Shown piece by piece: positions 1 through 12,325 of a DNA stretch of 64,000 nucleotides. The notes under the pieces are model-generated. The model ran no database searches and had not been told where the DNA came from. It saw only the letters and a program-made list of their open reading frames with translations. Position 1 is the first letter of the stretch; each line of letters begins with the position of its first letter. Made by a program: the position numbers and the translations under genes. The stretch is from NCBI RefSeq assembly GCF_024166365.1, contig NC_064830.1:90326968-90390967 (forward strand), given 5' to 3'. The DNA comes from Elephas maximus indicus. Taxonomy: Eukaryota; Chordata; Mammalia; Proboscidea; Elephantidae.

Positions 1-3000
1 GTGGCAAGGACTTCACCAATCCCATGGCCCTCAAAAGCCACATGAGGACTCATGCTCCTGAGGGCCGCCGCAGGCACAGGCCTCCTCGCCCCAAGGAAGC
101 CACCCCATGCTTCCAAGGTGAGATGGCGTCCACTGACTCATGGAGCCAGAAGCTTGGCTCTGAGGAAGGCTGGGAAAACCAGGCAAAACATACCGAAGAG
201 ACGCCTGGCTGTGAGTCTGGGCCTGACCCCAGGGCAGCTCGAGGTACTTGGGAGGATCCATCCACTAGACAAAGAGAAGGCTGGGAAAGCCAGCCAGATC
301 CTGAGGAGCGTACAAAGCACTGGGGGGCCACCACCAACTCTGCCAGAGCCCCGCCTCTCCCCACCCCAGCCAGCAACCTCCTTAGCAATTTGGAACAGTA
401 TTTGGCTGAATCAGTTGTGAACTTCACAGGGGGCCAGGAGCCTACCCAGTCCTCTCCTGCAGAGGAGGAACGGCGGTACAAGTGCAGCCAATGTGGGAAG
501 ACCTACAAGCATGCTGGAAGCCTCACCAACCACCGTCAGAGCCACACCCTGGGCATCTATCCTTGTGCTATCTGCTTCAAGGAGTTCTCTAACCTGATGG
601 CTCTGAAGAACCACTCCCGGCTCCATGCCCAGTATCGGCCTTACCGGTGTCCCCACTGCCCCCGTGCCTTCCGGCTCCCCCGGGAGCTGCTGGAACACCA
701 GCAGTCCCATGAGGGCGAAAGGCAGGAGAAGCCGTGGGAAGAGAAGGGGATGCCAACCACCAACGGGCACATAAATGAGAGCATTCGGGACCAGCTTGCT
801 ACTGCGCAGATGCTCAACGGCTCTGGGGAACTCAGCACCCCTGGGGAGCTAGAGGACAGTAGCCTGGAGGAATACCGGCCTTTCCGCTGCGAGGATTGTG
901 GACGCACTTACCGCCACGCTGGGAGCCTCATCAACCATCGCAAGAGCCACCAGACAGGTGTCTACCCCTGCTCCATCTGTTCCAAGCAGCTATTCAATGC
1001 GGCAGCCCTCAAAAACCATGTGCGGGCTCATCACAAACCCCGGCAAGGGACTGGGGAGGGTAGGCAGTCATCAGTGACACCATCTTCCCTGACTCTGTCT
1101 GAGACCACCCCCAAAGAAGAAGAAGACCCCACTACCGCCCTGGATCATCGCCCCTATAAGTGCAATGAGTGTGGTCGAGCCTACCGCCACCGGGGGAGCC
1201 TGGTGAACCACCGCCACACTCACCGGACAGGAGAGTACCAGTGTTCACTCTGTCCTCGCAAGTACTCCAACCTCATGGCTTTGCGTAACCACGTTCGTGT
1301 ACACTGCAAGGCTGCTCGCCGCAGTGCAGGCCCAGGGGCCGAGGGTCCCCCCAGCCACCTCGAGGTGGGAGCAGAGGCAGCCCCACATGTAGATCAGGGG
1401 CATGGGTGCAAGCATGAAGAGGAGGCCGCTGATACCCTCCCAGGCACAGGTGGGGCACCACCACAGATCTGTAGTGTCTGTGGGCTGCTCTTTGAAGACC
1501 CTGAGAGCCTTGACCATCATGGCCGGACCCATGGGGGAGGAGAAGGGGAAAACAGCCAGGCAGAGACCAGGGTATCACCTCCTCGGACGTTTGCCTGCCA
1601 AGACTGTGGAAAAAGCTATCGCCACTCAGGCAGTCTTATCAACCACAGGCAGACCCACCAGACGGGGGACTTCAGTTGTGGGGCCTGTGCCAAACACTTC
1701 CACACCATGGCTGCCATGAAGAACCATTTGCGACGCCACAGTCGGCGGCGGAGTAGGCGACACCGGAGGCGGGCTGGCAGTGTGGGTGGTGGGGGCGGTG
1801 CCAAGCTCCCGTCAGCAGAGGACTGGGCCCAGGAGTTGGTGGAAGACAGTGAGAGCCCAGACTTTCCCCAGGACTCTTCAGGAGAGAGTCCTAGTGGGGC
1901 TGAAGGCAACGTGGAAAGTGATGGGGACTGTTCGCAGGCTGAACCTGAGGGGGACAAATGTGGGCTTGAGAGGGATGAGGCCTGTTTCCAGGGTGATAAA
2001 GAGCACAGAGGCGACAAGGAAGGACCAGAAAGAAAGGAGAACTGTTTTCTTGACAGCTTGGACATCCCAGGTGATGAGGAAGGCAGTGGGGCCCGTTTCT
2101 GTGACGGCCTCACTCGGGTGATTGAAGACCAGAAACCAGCCGCAGACCTGCCCAGGTCTTCGCCTCCCTCTGCTGAAGCTGTCTCTAGCTGGCAGGCTGA
2201 CGCCTCCCACACATGTTCCGACTGCGGGCATTCTTTCCCTCATGCAACCGGCCTGTTGAGCCACAGGCCCTGCCATCCACCAGGCATCTATCAGTGCTCC
2301 CTCTGCCCAAAGGAGTTTGACTCACTGCCTGCCCTGCGCAGCCACTTCCGGAACCACGGGCCCGGCGAGGTGAGCTCGGCACAGCCTTTTCTCTGCTGCC
2401 TCTGTGGCATGATCTTCCCCGGGCGGGCTGGCTACAGGCTTCACCGGCGCCAGGCTCATGACTCCGCTGGTGGGACTGAGGGCTCGGAAGAGGAGGGAGA
2501 GGAGGAAGGAGCAACAGAGGCAGCCTCTACCCAGAGCCCTCCATTGCAGCTCTCAGAAGCAGAGCTGCTGAATCAACTGCAGCGGGAGGTGGAGGCGCTG
2601 GATGGAGCAGGCTATGGGCACATCTGTGGCTGCTGCGGACAGACCTATGACGACCTGGGGAGCCTGGAGCGTCACCACCAAAGTCTGGGTGGTGCTTTTG
2701 GGAACACCATAGACAAGGCACCCAGCCACTTGGAAGAGTCAGGTAATGGCACAGAGATGGTTACAGATGGTGTCTGTGAGGGCACAGTGACCTCAGTCTC
2801 TGGGGAGGGTGCAGACATGAAGTCTGGAGAGGGAGGAGGTGCCACAGTTGCAGAAAACTTTTGCATGCAGGGTGGTGAAAGTTCCTTGGAGGCCCAGCCC
2901 CGGCCCTTCCGCTGCAACCAATGCGGCAAGACCTATCGCCACGGGGGTAGCCTGGTGAACCACCGCAAGATCCACCAGACTGGAGACTTCATCTGCCCTG

Positions 3001-6000
3001 TCTGCTCCCGCTGCTATCCCAACCTGGCTGCCTACCGGAATCATCTACGAAACCACCCCCGCTGCAAAGGCTCTGAGCCCCAGGTGGGGCCCATCCCAGA
3101 GGCGGAAGGTAGCTGTGAGCCCCAGATCACGGCAGAGGAGGGCCTGGGGCAGGCGGAAGTGGAGAAGCTCCAGGAAGAACTTAAAGTGGAGCCCTCAGAG
3201 GAACTGGCAAAGGTGAAAGAAGAGGCATGGGTGGAGACCACTGTGAAGGGGGAGGAGACAGAGCTGAGGTTGGAGACTGCAGAGAAGGGCTGCCAGACTG
3301 AAGCCAGCTCTGAGCGGCCCTTCAGCTGCGAGGTGTGTGGTCGGTCATACAAGCACGCAGGCAGCCTCATCAATCACCGGCAGAGCCATCAGACCGGCCA
3401 CTTCGGCTGCCAGGCCTGCTCCAAGGGCTTCTCCAACCTTATGTCCCTCAAGAACCATCGGCGCATCCATGCGGATCCCCGGCGTTTCCGGTGCGGCGAG
3501 TGTGGGAAGGCCTTCCGCCTGCGGAAACAGCTGGCCAGCCACCAGCGAGTCCACGTTGAGCGGCGTGGGGGTGGGGGCTCCCGAAAACTGACTCGGGAAG
3601 ATCGGCCCTTCCCGTGTGGGCAGTGTGGGCGGACCTACCGCCACGCCGGGAGCCTCCTGAATCACCGGCGCAGCCATGAGACAGGCCAGTACAGCTGCCC
3701 CACCTGCCCCAAGACCTATTCCAACCGCATGGCACTGAAGGACCACCAGAGGCTGCACGTAGAGAGCCGGCGGCGGCGGGCAGGGAGGTCCCGGCGGGCA
3801 GCCGTGCGCTGCGCCCTCTGTGGCCGGGGCTTCCCTGGCCGGGGCTCTTTGGAGCGCCACCTGCGAGAGCATGAGGAGGAGACCAAAAGGGAGCTGGCCA
3901 GTGGCCAGGGAGGCCCAGATGGCACAGGGGGCAGTGAGGGGAAGCTGGCTGGACTCGCGGGCAGATCATGTGGTAATGAGGCAGTACCTCAGCTGGAGGA
4001 TGGAGCCATGCGGTCAGGTGAGCACGGTCAGAGCACCATCAGGGCAGCAGGTTCAGAAGCCAGAGGGCCACTGTCTAGGGGGATCATGGGGAAGGCAGAT
4101 GGGTGGCAAGGAGACAGGGGACCAGTGAATCATGATGGAGGTTGGGTTCCTCGGGGTCAGGTACCGACTAATCCCAAAGACGAGTCATGGGACAGTGTCC
4201 CCAGGAGCCCTTGCCACCTTGGCAACAGCAAGCCCAGTGAACCTAGTATGAGTCATAGGAATAGCTGGAACGATGGAGACAGCAGCTCTCAGCTTCAGCC
4301 AGAGAGCCACCCCTTTTCCTGCTGCCAGTGTGGCAAGACCTACTGCCGATTAGGCGGGCTTTTGAACTACCACAACACTCACAAGACAGACCGTCACTAT
4401 TGTCTGCTCTGCTCCAAGGAATTCTTGAACCCTGTGGCCACCAAGAGCCACAGCCACAACCACATAGCTGCTCAGACCTTTGCCTGCCCTGACTGTGGCA
4501 AGGCCTTTCAGTCCCACCAAGAACTAGCCAGCCACCTGCAAACTCATGCCAGGGGCCTCAGTCAGGTGCCACTCCAGATGGAGGAGGCCAGGGATCCCAA
4601 AGCTGGGACTACAGAGAACCAGGTGGGTCTCCTTGGTCAAGGGAAAGCCCAGGAGACCCCATCAGAACCCTCTAGGGCTCCAGGAGAGAACGCTGGGAGA
4701 GCTAGTAGAGGGCAAGGAGTAAAGTCCACAGGGGCTGAAGATGAAGAGCGGCCCTTCCGCTGTGCCCAGTGTGGGCGTTCCTACCGCCACGCTGGTAGCC
4801 TGCTGAACCACCAGAAGGCCCACACCACTGGACTCTATCCCTGCTCCCTCTGCCCCAAGCTTCTGCCCAACCTACTGTCCCTCAAGAACCATGGCAGGAC
4901 CCATACGGACCCCAAGCGCCACCGCTGCAGCATCTGTGGCAAGGCTTTCCGGACAGCTGCCCGGCTGGAGGGCCATGGGCGGGTCCATGCACCCCGGGAG
5001 GGGCCCTTCACCTGCCCCCATTGTCCCCGCCACTTCCGTCGCCAAATCAGCTTCCTGCAGCACCAGCAGCAGCACCAGGAGGAATGGACAGTGGCCGGCT
5101 CCGGTATGGGGGGGGCGTGAATGGGCTTGGGCAGAGGATTGATTGGAGGGACCTTGGAGGAGGTGGGCTCACAGCAGAGGGCGAAATCAGGCCCCAAGGT
5201 GGGTGGAGGAGCAAGGAAAGAGGAGAGAGGGTCACATGGATTCAAAGAGGTGGGCCGGGGCTTGGCTATGGAGGAAGAAATAGTTTGAGGATGCTGCCTG
5301 TTGGGGGCTGAGGTCTGAACCCGTGTCAGGTAAATAGATGGCATGTTGGGTGGGGCAGTGTAGGGAATAGTTGTCAGAGGCAGTGTCTGGGCTCTTCTGC
5401 TGTGCCCCATCCAAGAGGAGTGGTCTTTGTTTTAGAAGGGGTGGTGGGTGGGGACCACCTGGCTACCACAACCGGAAACTGTCCGGATTCAGTTCCTAAA
5501 GTCCTAACTTCCAGAAAGAAAGATGAAGCCGTTGATTTGATCTCATTTTGTTCGTTCCTAGACCAGAGTAGGCAAGGAACCAGGGAAGGAGGAATGAGGT
5601 GTGGGGGCACCTCCAGACTGGACTTCTTTATGGCTTCACTGCTGACTTGGCCACAGAAACTGGGTCACTGCTTGGCACCCAAGTCCTTGTTTCTTTCCTT
5701 GTTGCCCCACATCCAGGGGTGGATTAACCAGTAAGCAAGGTGTGCACGGGCTTGTGTTTACTTGCTAATCTGTAGTGTGTAATTTCACATGGGTTTCACC
5801 GCATCGCTGATGTGGAAAACAGGTGAGATTACACAACACAGACTAGTAAGTAAGCACAAGTAAGCCCCTGTGTACCTTGCTTATTGGGGAACCCGTCCCT
5901 GCCCACACGTCTTCTTCCCTTTATTCAGCTCCTTTTTTCCTCTCTGTGTCTCTCCTTTTTAGAATCCAACCAAACCACTTTTCCGTGTGCACACCTCCCC

Positions 6001-6666
6001 CCACCCAGCCCCAAGCACACCTTTAACTGGAGGACTGAGTCACAGATAATTGTTTATTTGAAGCGAGGCTCTGCTGTAGCAAGAGTCATTAGCCCCTGTC
6101 TCACATCCTCTATCAGAGGGCAATCTGCATGTAAAATCACTTCCACCCAGCCCAGTCAGGGAGGCTGCGGCTGCAGCCTATTTGCTCAGCAAGCCCTGCG
6201 TTCTCTCTCCACCTCTAGAGATAGGCGGCCCTTACCCCAGGACCCCTTAAACATTAGTGGCAGTCAAGGGTGGGTAACCTGGAGATGGTGGGCCCTTGGC
6301 CAGAGATTGTCAGGGAAGGCAGGGATGGTGGGTGAGATTCCCTTGAGAGGCTGAAGGAATGGCTTTCAGAATAAAGGATTTCTTGTGACTTGAGGGAGTA
6401 AGTGAGGAGGCAGTTAGCCAGGTCTGGGGAAATAATTGGGGCTCCCAGGCTTTCTGGGGCCACGGAATGGCCTGCAGGCCTGGGAGGGGGTACAAGGTGT
6501 GTGGAGTCTGCCCCCTCAGTCAGTGACCTCTCTCTGTTTCCCCCCAGGAGCTCCAGCGGCACCAGCAGCGGGCAGAGGGGACTCGTCATTGCCCCCTCCA
6601 CCTACCCTGACTCCACTCCTGGACCCTTCACCCCAGTGGCCTGCAAACCTCAACTTTTCCCTCTGA
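1..6666 (+). CDS. ZNF646: ZNF646, multi-C2H2 zinc-finger protein (5' end outside window)
   Basis: A continuous reading frame is open from base 3 to 5103 and encodes about 29 C2H2 fingers plus a partial first one. The window begins inside a finger, so the true start lies upstream; the ATG at 24 is internal. Ten pairs of fingers recur, the first of each pair usually ending like GSLxNHRxxH and followed by a short TG-type linker (for example around 880-1030 and 3320-3470). One finger near 2620-2690 has lost a zinc-ligand histidine. At 5103 the frame meets a GT donor (phase 1). An acceptor at 6546-6547 joins in frame to a last coding exon, 6548-6666, rich in proline. Without that splice the protein would stop at 5120. 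The protein is presumably a nuclear DNA-binding factor; its targets are not evident from sequence. The window holds most of the roughly 1830 residues of the human protein. Confidence 0.93.
6548..6666 (+). CDS. ZNF646: ZNF646 final coding exon
   Basis: The exon follows a pyrimidine-rich AG acceptor and continues the phase-1 codon left at 5103. It encodes a proline-rich tail with the motif LPPPPTLTP and ends [12 protein letters not shown] before TGA. The intact frame and exact phase match are the evidence that it is coding. The 1.4-kb intron before it shows no recognised repeat or gene. Confidence 0.8.
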
Positions 6667-7130
6667 ACTCCAAGTCTCCAAAGATCAGAATAGTGGGGGG
6701 GGGGGGGGGAGGGAAGGATTTGATCTCCATGTTTCACTCAGGAGTAGTTTGGTCATCCAGACTACTTATCTCCCCTCCCCCTGTGGAGAGGAGCCTGGCT
6801 CTGGCTTCTTTCCCAGGGAGGGAGTGGGGTGTTCCTCATGTCCCTGTCCTTGAAGGGCCTCCCTCCCCTAGCCTTTGTCACCATGCTCTGCCCTGTGACC
6901 AGCCCTGCAAGAAGCCTAGTGGCATGTTCTGCCGAGGTCCTGGGCAGGGCCCACCCGCCGAGGACTCCAACCCCAGGGAGAGGCAGAGTCAGAGAGCCAT
7001 GGGCAAGAATGTTGCCTGTGGAAGGGGAGCCTTTTGCTATAATTTGTAACTTATTTTCTAAAGTCTATTTTGTAACAATTTATTTAAGTTTAAAAAAAGG
7101 AAAATTGCTCCCCCCCTCCCAAAAAAAAAG
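6667..7130 (+). other. ZNF646 3' untranslated region
   Basis: This non-coding stretch follows the TGA at 6664. It contains a run of twelve G at about 6697 and ends in AT-rich and A-rich sequence near 7040-7130. No perfect AATAAA is seen on this strand. The cleavage site is therefore unassigned. Confidence 0.5.
7079..7084 (-). terminator. Candidate PRSS53 poly(A) signal
   Basis: AATAAA on the minus strand lies about 390 bases beyond the PRSS53 stop codon. If used, the PRSS53 3'UTR would run into the antisense of the ZNF646 3'UTR. Confidence 0.5.
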
Positions 7131-7473
7131 GAAATTTTCAAAACACTTGGCTGTTGTGATTATGTCGAAGGGGATGTAGGATAGGGAATGCTGGTGGTGG
7201 GCACCCAAGCCAGCAGAGCTGGTTGTGGGAAGCACCCACAGGCATCATCTCCCTGTCCTGCAGGGGCTGATGGTCAGCAGAGGCTTGGGCAGGGTGGGGA
7301 GTAGGGGCAGTTGCCTGTCCTGGGCAGGTCCCGTCTGAGAGCCCCTGGGTTGTTGGGTCTGCCTCAGAGCCTGGAATCGCACTTGGGTGGGAGGCATGGG
7401 GAGGGCAGAGGCAGTGAAGCAGGAATTGCCTCATTGTGTTTGTGGCAATCTGCAGTCGGCCCAAAGCCACCAG

Positions 7474-10400
7474 TCAACAGCTGCTGGGTTGGCCTGTCAG
7501 GGAGAGGAAGGGGGTGGGGTTGGCCTCATCCTCACAACTTTCCTCCTTCCTTCAGGGAGGACGAAGGTGTTACTGGGCCCCCATGACAGATGAGAAAACT
7601 AAGGTCCAGAGAGGTTGTGAGGCCTGAGCTAAGTCACATAATGACTACACCAGAATTTGAATCCAAATAAGTCTGTCCCACCCCAGGCACCTGGGCAGCT
7701 AGAGGTGCGTCAGAACGGCTGTTTTCCTAGACTGAGAGAAGGGCAGTCAGAGAGAAGACCTGGAGAGGGCGTTGGCAGGAGGGGCCCAGGCCCACATACT
7801 CATGTCGGCTGGGCAGCTTCCAGTCTCGGCCTCAGGCTCCGGCTCCGGCTCAGCGAAGTAGACCTGCCAGTCCAAACTGCTGATCCAGTCCTCATAGGCC
7901 GGGAGTGCCGTGAAGACTGCAGGTCTGGCAGGACCTTGGCAAGCATCTCCAAAGCTGTGTAGCCCAGCCAGGAACCACATGCCCCTCACTTCATGCACCA
8001 GTGGTGCCCCAGACAGGCCCTGCCAGGGATGAGGTGACACTGGGTGACTTCCTCTCCCCCCCACCCCGTAGAGCGCTGTGGGGAGTAGGGGGAGGCAGAA
8101 AGGGCTAGGGGCTGAGACACTGGCTATGTGGGGGTCAGTTGGCAGGAGGCCTGGTTTCAGATGAAAAGGCAGGGCTGGAGGCTAAGCCTGGCAGTTGGTC
8201 TCTTCGTTAGCTGCAGGGCAAGGGATGCCAGGAGTCTGAGGGGTAAGGTTTGGGAGCTGGGGCTCACCTCACAGCGGGGCAGCTCTCCCACAGCACTGCT
8301 ACACACCATCCCTGGCAGAATGGGGATGCCGTCGCCCCCAGGGGCTGCATGCAGCCGGCTACAAGCCCTGAGCCCCAGGAGGGTCACAGGTACTGTCTGG
8401 AGGGAGCTGATGCCTACAGGGCAAGGGAGAAGATCTGGCTGTTCACTAGCCTTTAAGCTGGATGGGCAGCTACTGGTTGCACTGGTCCTACGTACCTGTT
8501 TCTTGGTGGGACAGCCCCAGGACCCAGCCACGTTTCCCATCAGGCAGGTGGTGGTCAGCGTAGGGCAGGCAGAGGGGCCGAAGGCTGGGGCCCAGTGTCA
8601 CAGGTTGGGCCAGCAACAAGAGGGCCACATCATGGCCCCCCTCTGGGTGGGTATAGGCCCCATGTAGGATGAGCTGCTTCAGGCCACGCTCCTCTGGTCC
8701 ATCCCCCAACCCTACACTCCATTCCTCTGGGCTCTGGCGCCTGTGTAGAGGCAGTGTTGACAGCACTGAGTGGTGGGGCTGCCGGCAGGGGCAGGGGGCA
8801 CAAATGGGAGGGGCATGGGCTCACCCGATGAAGCAGTGGGCAGCAGTCAGCACCACCTCCTCTGACACCAGCGCTCCGCCACAGGCCAGGTTCCCTTGGT
8901 ACTTCAGCCTAGCGTCCCAGGGCCATGGGGAGGGGGCTCCTGCCTGTGGGCCTTCTCTCCTCAGAGACCCACAGGCTGAAACAGATTACATCACCTGACT
9001 TCTTAAATTCTCACTGTGCCAGGCACTGCATTAAGTACTTCCCCATGTGCTATTAAATCCCCACAATATCCTCATGAGTTGGATTTCATTAGCCTCATTT
9101 GCATATGAGGAAACCGAAGCTCAGAGAGGTTAAGTGGCTTTCTAGTTTTGCAACCACATGCAAGTAGCAGACTTGGGATTCAAAACCCAGGGCTAGAGCT
9201 TTTAACTCTAATGGTCTGGACAGTCCTCCTGCCCCAGCTTAATGGGAGTGACCCTGCTTATCACTCCCACTGGTGTACACCCCTCCAGGCCTGGACTGGC
9301 CCCAGAATTTCTGGCTGACGTGTTTCTTTTGCCATCGACACAGCTTCCTCACTAGGGATTATTTTGCATGAGATTTGCATGTTAGTCATTTCACCAGAAT
9401 TCTGCATGGGAGCCCTGCCTTATCCAGTCTCGCTGGGTCCCTGCCTGGGAACTTGCAACTTGCCCCAAAACCTTCACCAGGCCTCAGGGATGAGTCTTCC
9501 TGGGTAAACTCCAGATCCATAAACTCCCAAATCATCTGTGCTCCTCATCCCTAAGGGAGCTGTTCCCAGCCTAGGGGCTGGAAGGGGCCTTAAGAGCCCA
9601 CTGGCTGTGTGTGAAGGCCCTGCATCAGTTCTCTATTCCAAGCTGAGATTTGTTTCACTAGGGCTTCCACCCACTGCCAAGAGGTCATGCAGGCCTGGGT
9701 ATCCCCACTTATTCCACTCCCTTTGCCCCCTACTCATACCTATACAGCTGTCCTCATCACTGATCTCTGGGGTCTCTGTGCTCTGGGCCAGGAAGGCTGC
9801 CCCCTGAGCTCGAGCCTGCAGCCAGGAGCTGTAGGCAGCCACGTCAGTCAGCAGCACCGGAGTGTCCTCCTGGGCACAGCTTGATGCGAAACTGATGATT
9901 CCAGCCTGGACCCAGTGTCCATCGGGCTCTCGGCATAGCACAGGGCCCCCAGAGTCCCCCTGTAGCCGGGCAGCAGAGCCAAGGACAGATGCCTGAGCCC
10001 CAGCCCCGGCTACACATCCTCTGATCCTCTGACTGCAGTCCCTCCATCCACCCCTCCAAGTCAAGCCCCCTGCCCAAGACCCTTCCCTTCTGCTCCACTC
10101 AGACCTGACAGGGCCCTTGCACCCCAGGCTGGGCACCCGCACACAGCATGCCGGGCCGGGCTGGGCTGGCCAGTGGCCGCTGGTGCAGCCGGTTGTAGAG
10201 ACAGTTACACGTTGGGCGGCTGATGAGACGCAGGCGCAAATTCCGCAGGGTCCTGGGAGCTGATAAAAGAGATGGGCTGAGGGTGGAATCTGGGCTACCG
10301 AGGGGGTGGTGGTGGCAGGGAGAATGGGAGCCAGATCATTAGGAGCTGAGTTGTATGACCTTGGGCAAGCAGAGTGCCTCTCTAGGCTCCAGTCTGGGAT

Positions 10401-12325
10401 AGCACGTACTATCATTGGTGCCTTGGTCCCAGCCAGTGGCCCAGCAAGAGTTTCCAAAGGGGAAGTGATGGGTCGGTTGAGGTAGGCAGAGGGGTGTGTG
10501 GGCTGTGGGGTGGGTGAGCCGCACCAGGGCCAGGTCCAAGCCCTGGCTGTAATGGGTGTAGGCCCTGGGCAATTGCAGCTCAGCCACGCCCACCTCCTCA
10601 GCCCCTGGACTCAGCCCCTGCTGCTGCAGAGAACCCAGGACGACTGACCAGGAGTCCAGTTCTGTCGCTGCTGCCCTGGAAGGGGAAGGACAAAGGCCAG
10701 TAAGTACAAGGGAAGTTGGGGGCAGTGACACCATGGGAGACAGCAGAAGGCAGGTGAAAGAAGGGCAGAAATATCAACCTGTGGCTTTAAGCAAGGTGCT
10801 TCCCTTCTCTCAGCCTCGGCTTTCTCATCTGTAAAGCTTCTCCCATGAAAGGTTGTTAGAATTAACAGGGTAATACCTACCTGGAATGTGGCAGATTCTC
10901 AATAGACAGTACTTTTATTATGCTAGGAGCAGAGACTAGTCTGGTGGGGTTTGGGGGAGTCACCCACCCTCCAAAGCTGGAAACCCTGTCTGACTCCAGC
11001 CATGACTCACTTTTCAAAGCAGTGGGCAGCAGTGAGGACCCAGGTATCTGCTACCAGGGAGCCGCTGCAGACGTGGAGCCCTTGCCGCCTCACACTGGCC
11101 TGCCACGGCCACTCACCAGGCACTGTGTTGCCCTCCTGAGGCTCAGGGGGGCCAGGGCCAGCCTGCCCACAGGCTGTGGAGAGGGGTGGGTCAGGCTGAC
11201 AGCAGGCCTCTGTTCTGCCCTCCCTCATCCCAGGCCCAAAAAGGAAGTCCAGGCCCCACATTGATGCCCAGAGCTTACCCCACTGAGTTGCTTGAAGACC
11301 TGGGAAGAGAGAGACAGGTAAGAATTGGGGGAGCCTTATCTGCCTGGGTGGAGAGGATGGGTTGTGGAGATAGGTCCTTGCCTGTGACTCTGTGGCTACC
11401 TCCCCAGCCCCTCCCAGAATGAAAATATTTATATGAAGTAGAGAAATAGCTTTTATTGGAACCTATTCAAAGTATAGACTCAGTAATTAATTCTCCCTCT
11501 GCTGTGCTCAGCACTCCTAGGCCTGAGGAGCAGGGTCTGGGGTTCAACCTGGTCCCAGGCCAACCCTCCTCCAGGCTTTGGAGCCCCCTCACTTCTGCTC
11601 CCACTGCTGAGTCAGGGGAGGCAGCCTGTGTATTCTGAGAGCATTAGCCTAATTCTCCTCTCAGCCGTGGAGGCCTGAGAGGAAGGATTACAGGCTTTTG
11701 TTGAGTCCAGGTTGGGGGAAGGCACCAAGAGAATGAGACTCACCCCACCCTTGTTCTAATAACTCAGACTCCCCCACCTTCCAAGAAACCACCAGAGATC
11801 CTACCAAAGAGCTCCCTTGCCCTGCCCCTTCCCCATCACAGGCATGCACAGATACGTCCATTGAACATCAGAGCCTGGAGGTCCAAGAGAGGGGACAGAT
11901 ATAAAGATGAGCAGACTGAGGCCAGAGAGGCCCAGAACTTGTCTGAGGCCACTCCGGAAGTAGAGGCAGACAGGCACAAATACACCAGGATACATACATA
12001 GGCAGGACCACACACAGACACAATTACGTCTTGACAGACACAGGCTATAACCCAGTCCCAAGAAAATCACATCCATTTGATACAGATACTTGCAACCCAC
12101 ACACAGAGCCAGACACAATTACATTGCCACAGGCAGAGCGTCAGATGGACCAGCTGACTGCCCACCCACAGCCAGGCCCCCTCACACACACCAAGCTACA
12201 GGGGCTGCTAGGGCAGGTGGTCCCTGAGCCCCACCATACCACTCCCCCATCACACCTGGTGGCTCACCCCCTATGAGGACTACCACTTCCAGGATGAGCA
12301 GCCCTGGTCCCCAGCTCTGCTTCAT
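7474..12325 (-). CDS. PRSS53: PRSS53 (polyserase-3), secreted tandem serine protease
   Basis: Eleven exons join in phase to 554 codons plus stop (human about 553): 12325-12268, 11299-11279, 11173-11011, 10675-10410, 10259-10105, 9959-9740, 8975-8825, 8740-8496, 8413-8268, 8019-7800, 7493-7474. A hydrophobic leader starts at residue 1. Domain 1 has His77 (TAAHC), Asp128 (DLALV) and Ser224 (GDSGGP), but glycine where trypsins have Asp189 and no Arg-IVGG activation site. Domain 2 has His341 (TAAHC), Asp382 (DVALL) and Ser478, but the usual GDSGGP reads GLSGAP and the 189 position is proline. The two domains are joined by a linker ending EDSCIACG. The protein ends in a Glu-Pro-rich tail and SQPSSC. 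Exon 2 is 21 nt and the last coding exon 20 nt. From family knowledge it is secreted, linked in humans to hair-follicle biology. Catalytic activity of domain 2 is doubtful. Confidence 0.93.
9005..9225 (-). repeat. MIR SINE
   Basis: This stretch in a PRSS53 intron matches the reverse complement of the mammalian MIR core, including the 'gaggaaac...agagaggttaag' block. It is an old, diverged copy. Confidence 0.7.
10770..10925 (+). repeat. MIR SINE fragment
   Basis: The 'ctcagcctcggctttctcatctg' type block followed by 'gttgttagaattaa' is the MIR middle and 3' part, inside a PRSS53 intron. Diverged. Confidence 0.6.

Noticed and set aside
1616-2212. 198-codon minus-strand frame inside ZNF646
   Set aside because: Antisense shadow of the zinc-finger frame. 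Serine- and proline-rich runs mirror acidic and glycine codons on the true strand.
6360-6380. AATAAA near 6370 as a ZNF646 poly(A) site
   Set aside because: It lies in the intron before the final coding exon. It would matter only for the read-through form, which is not supported here.
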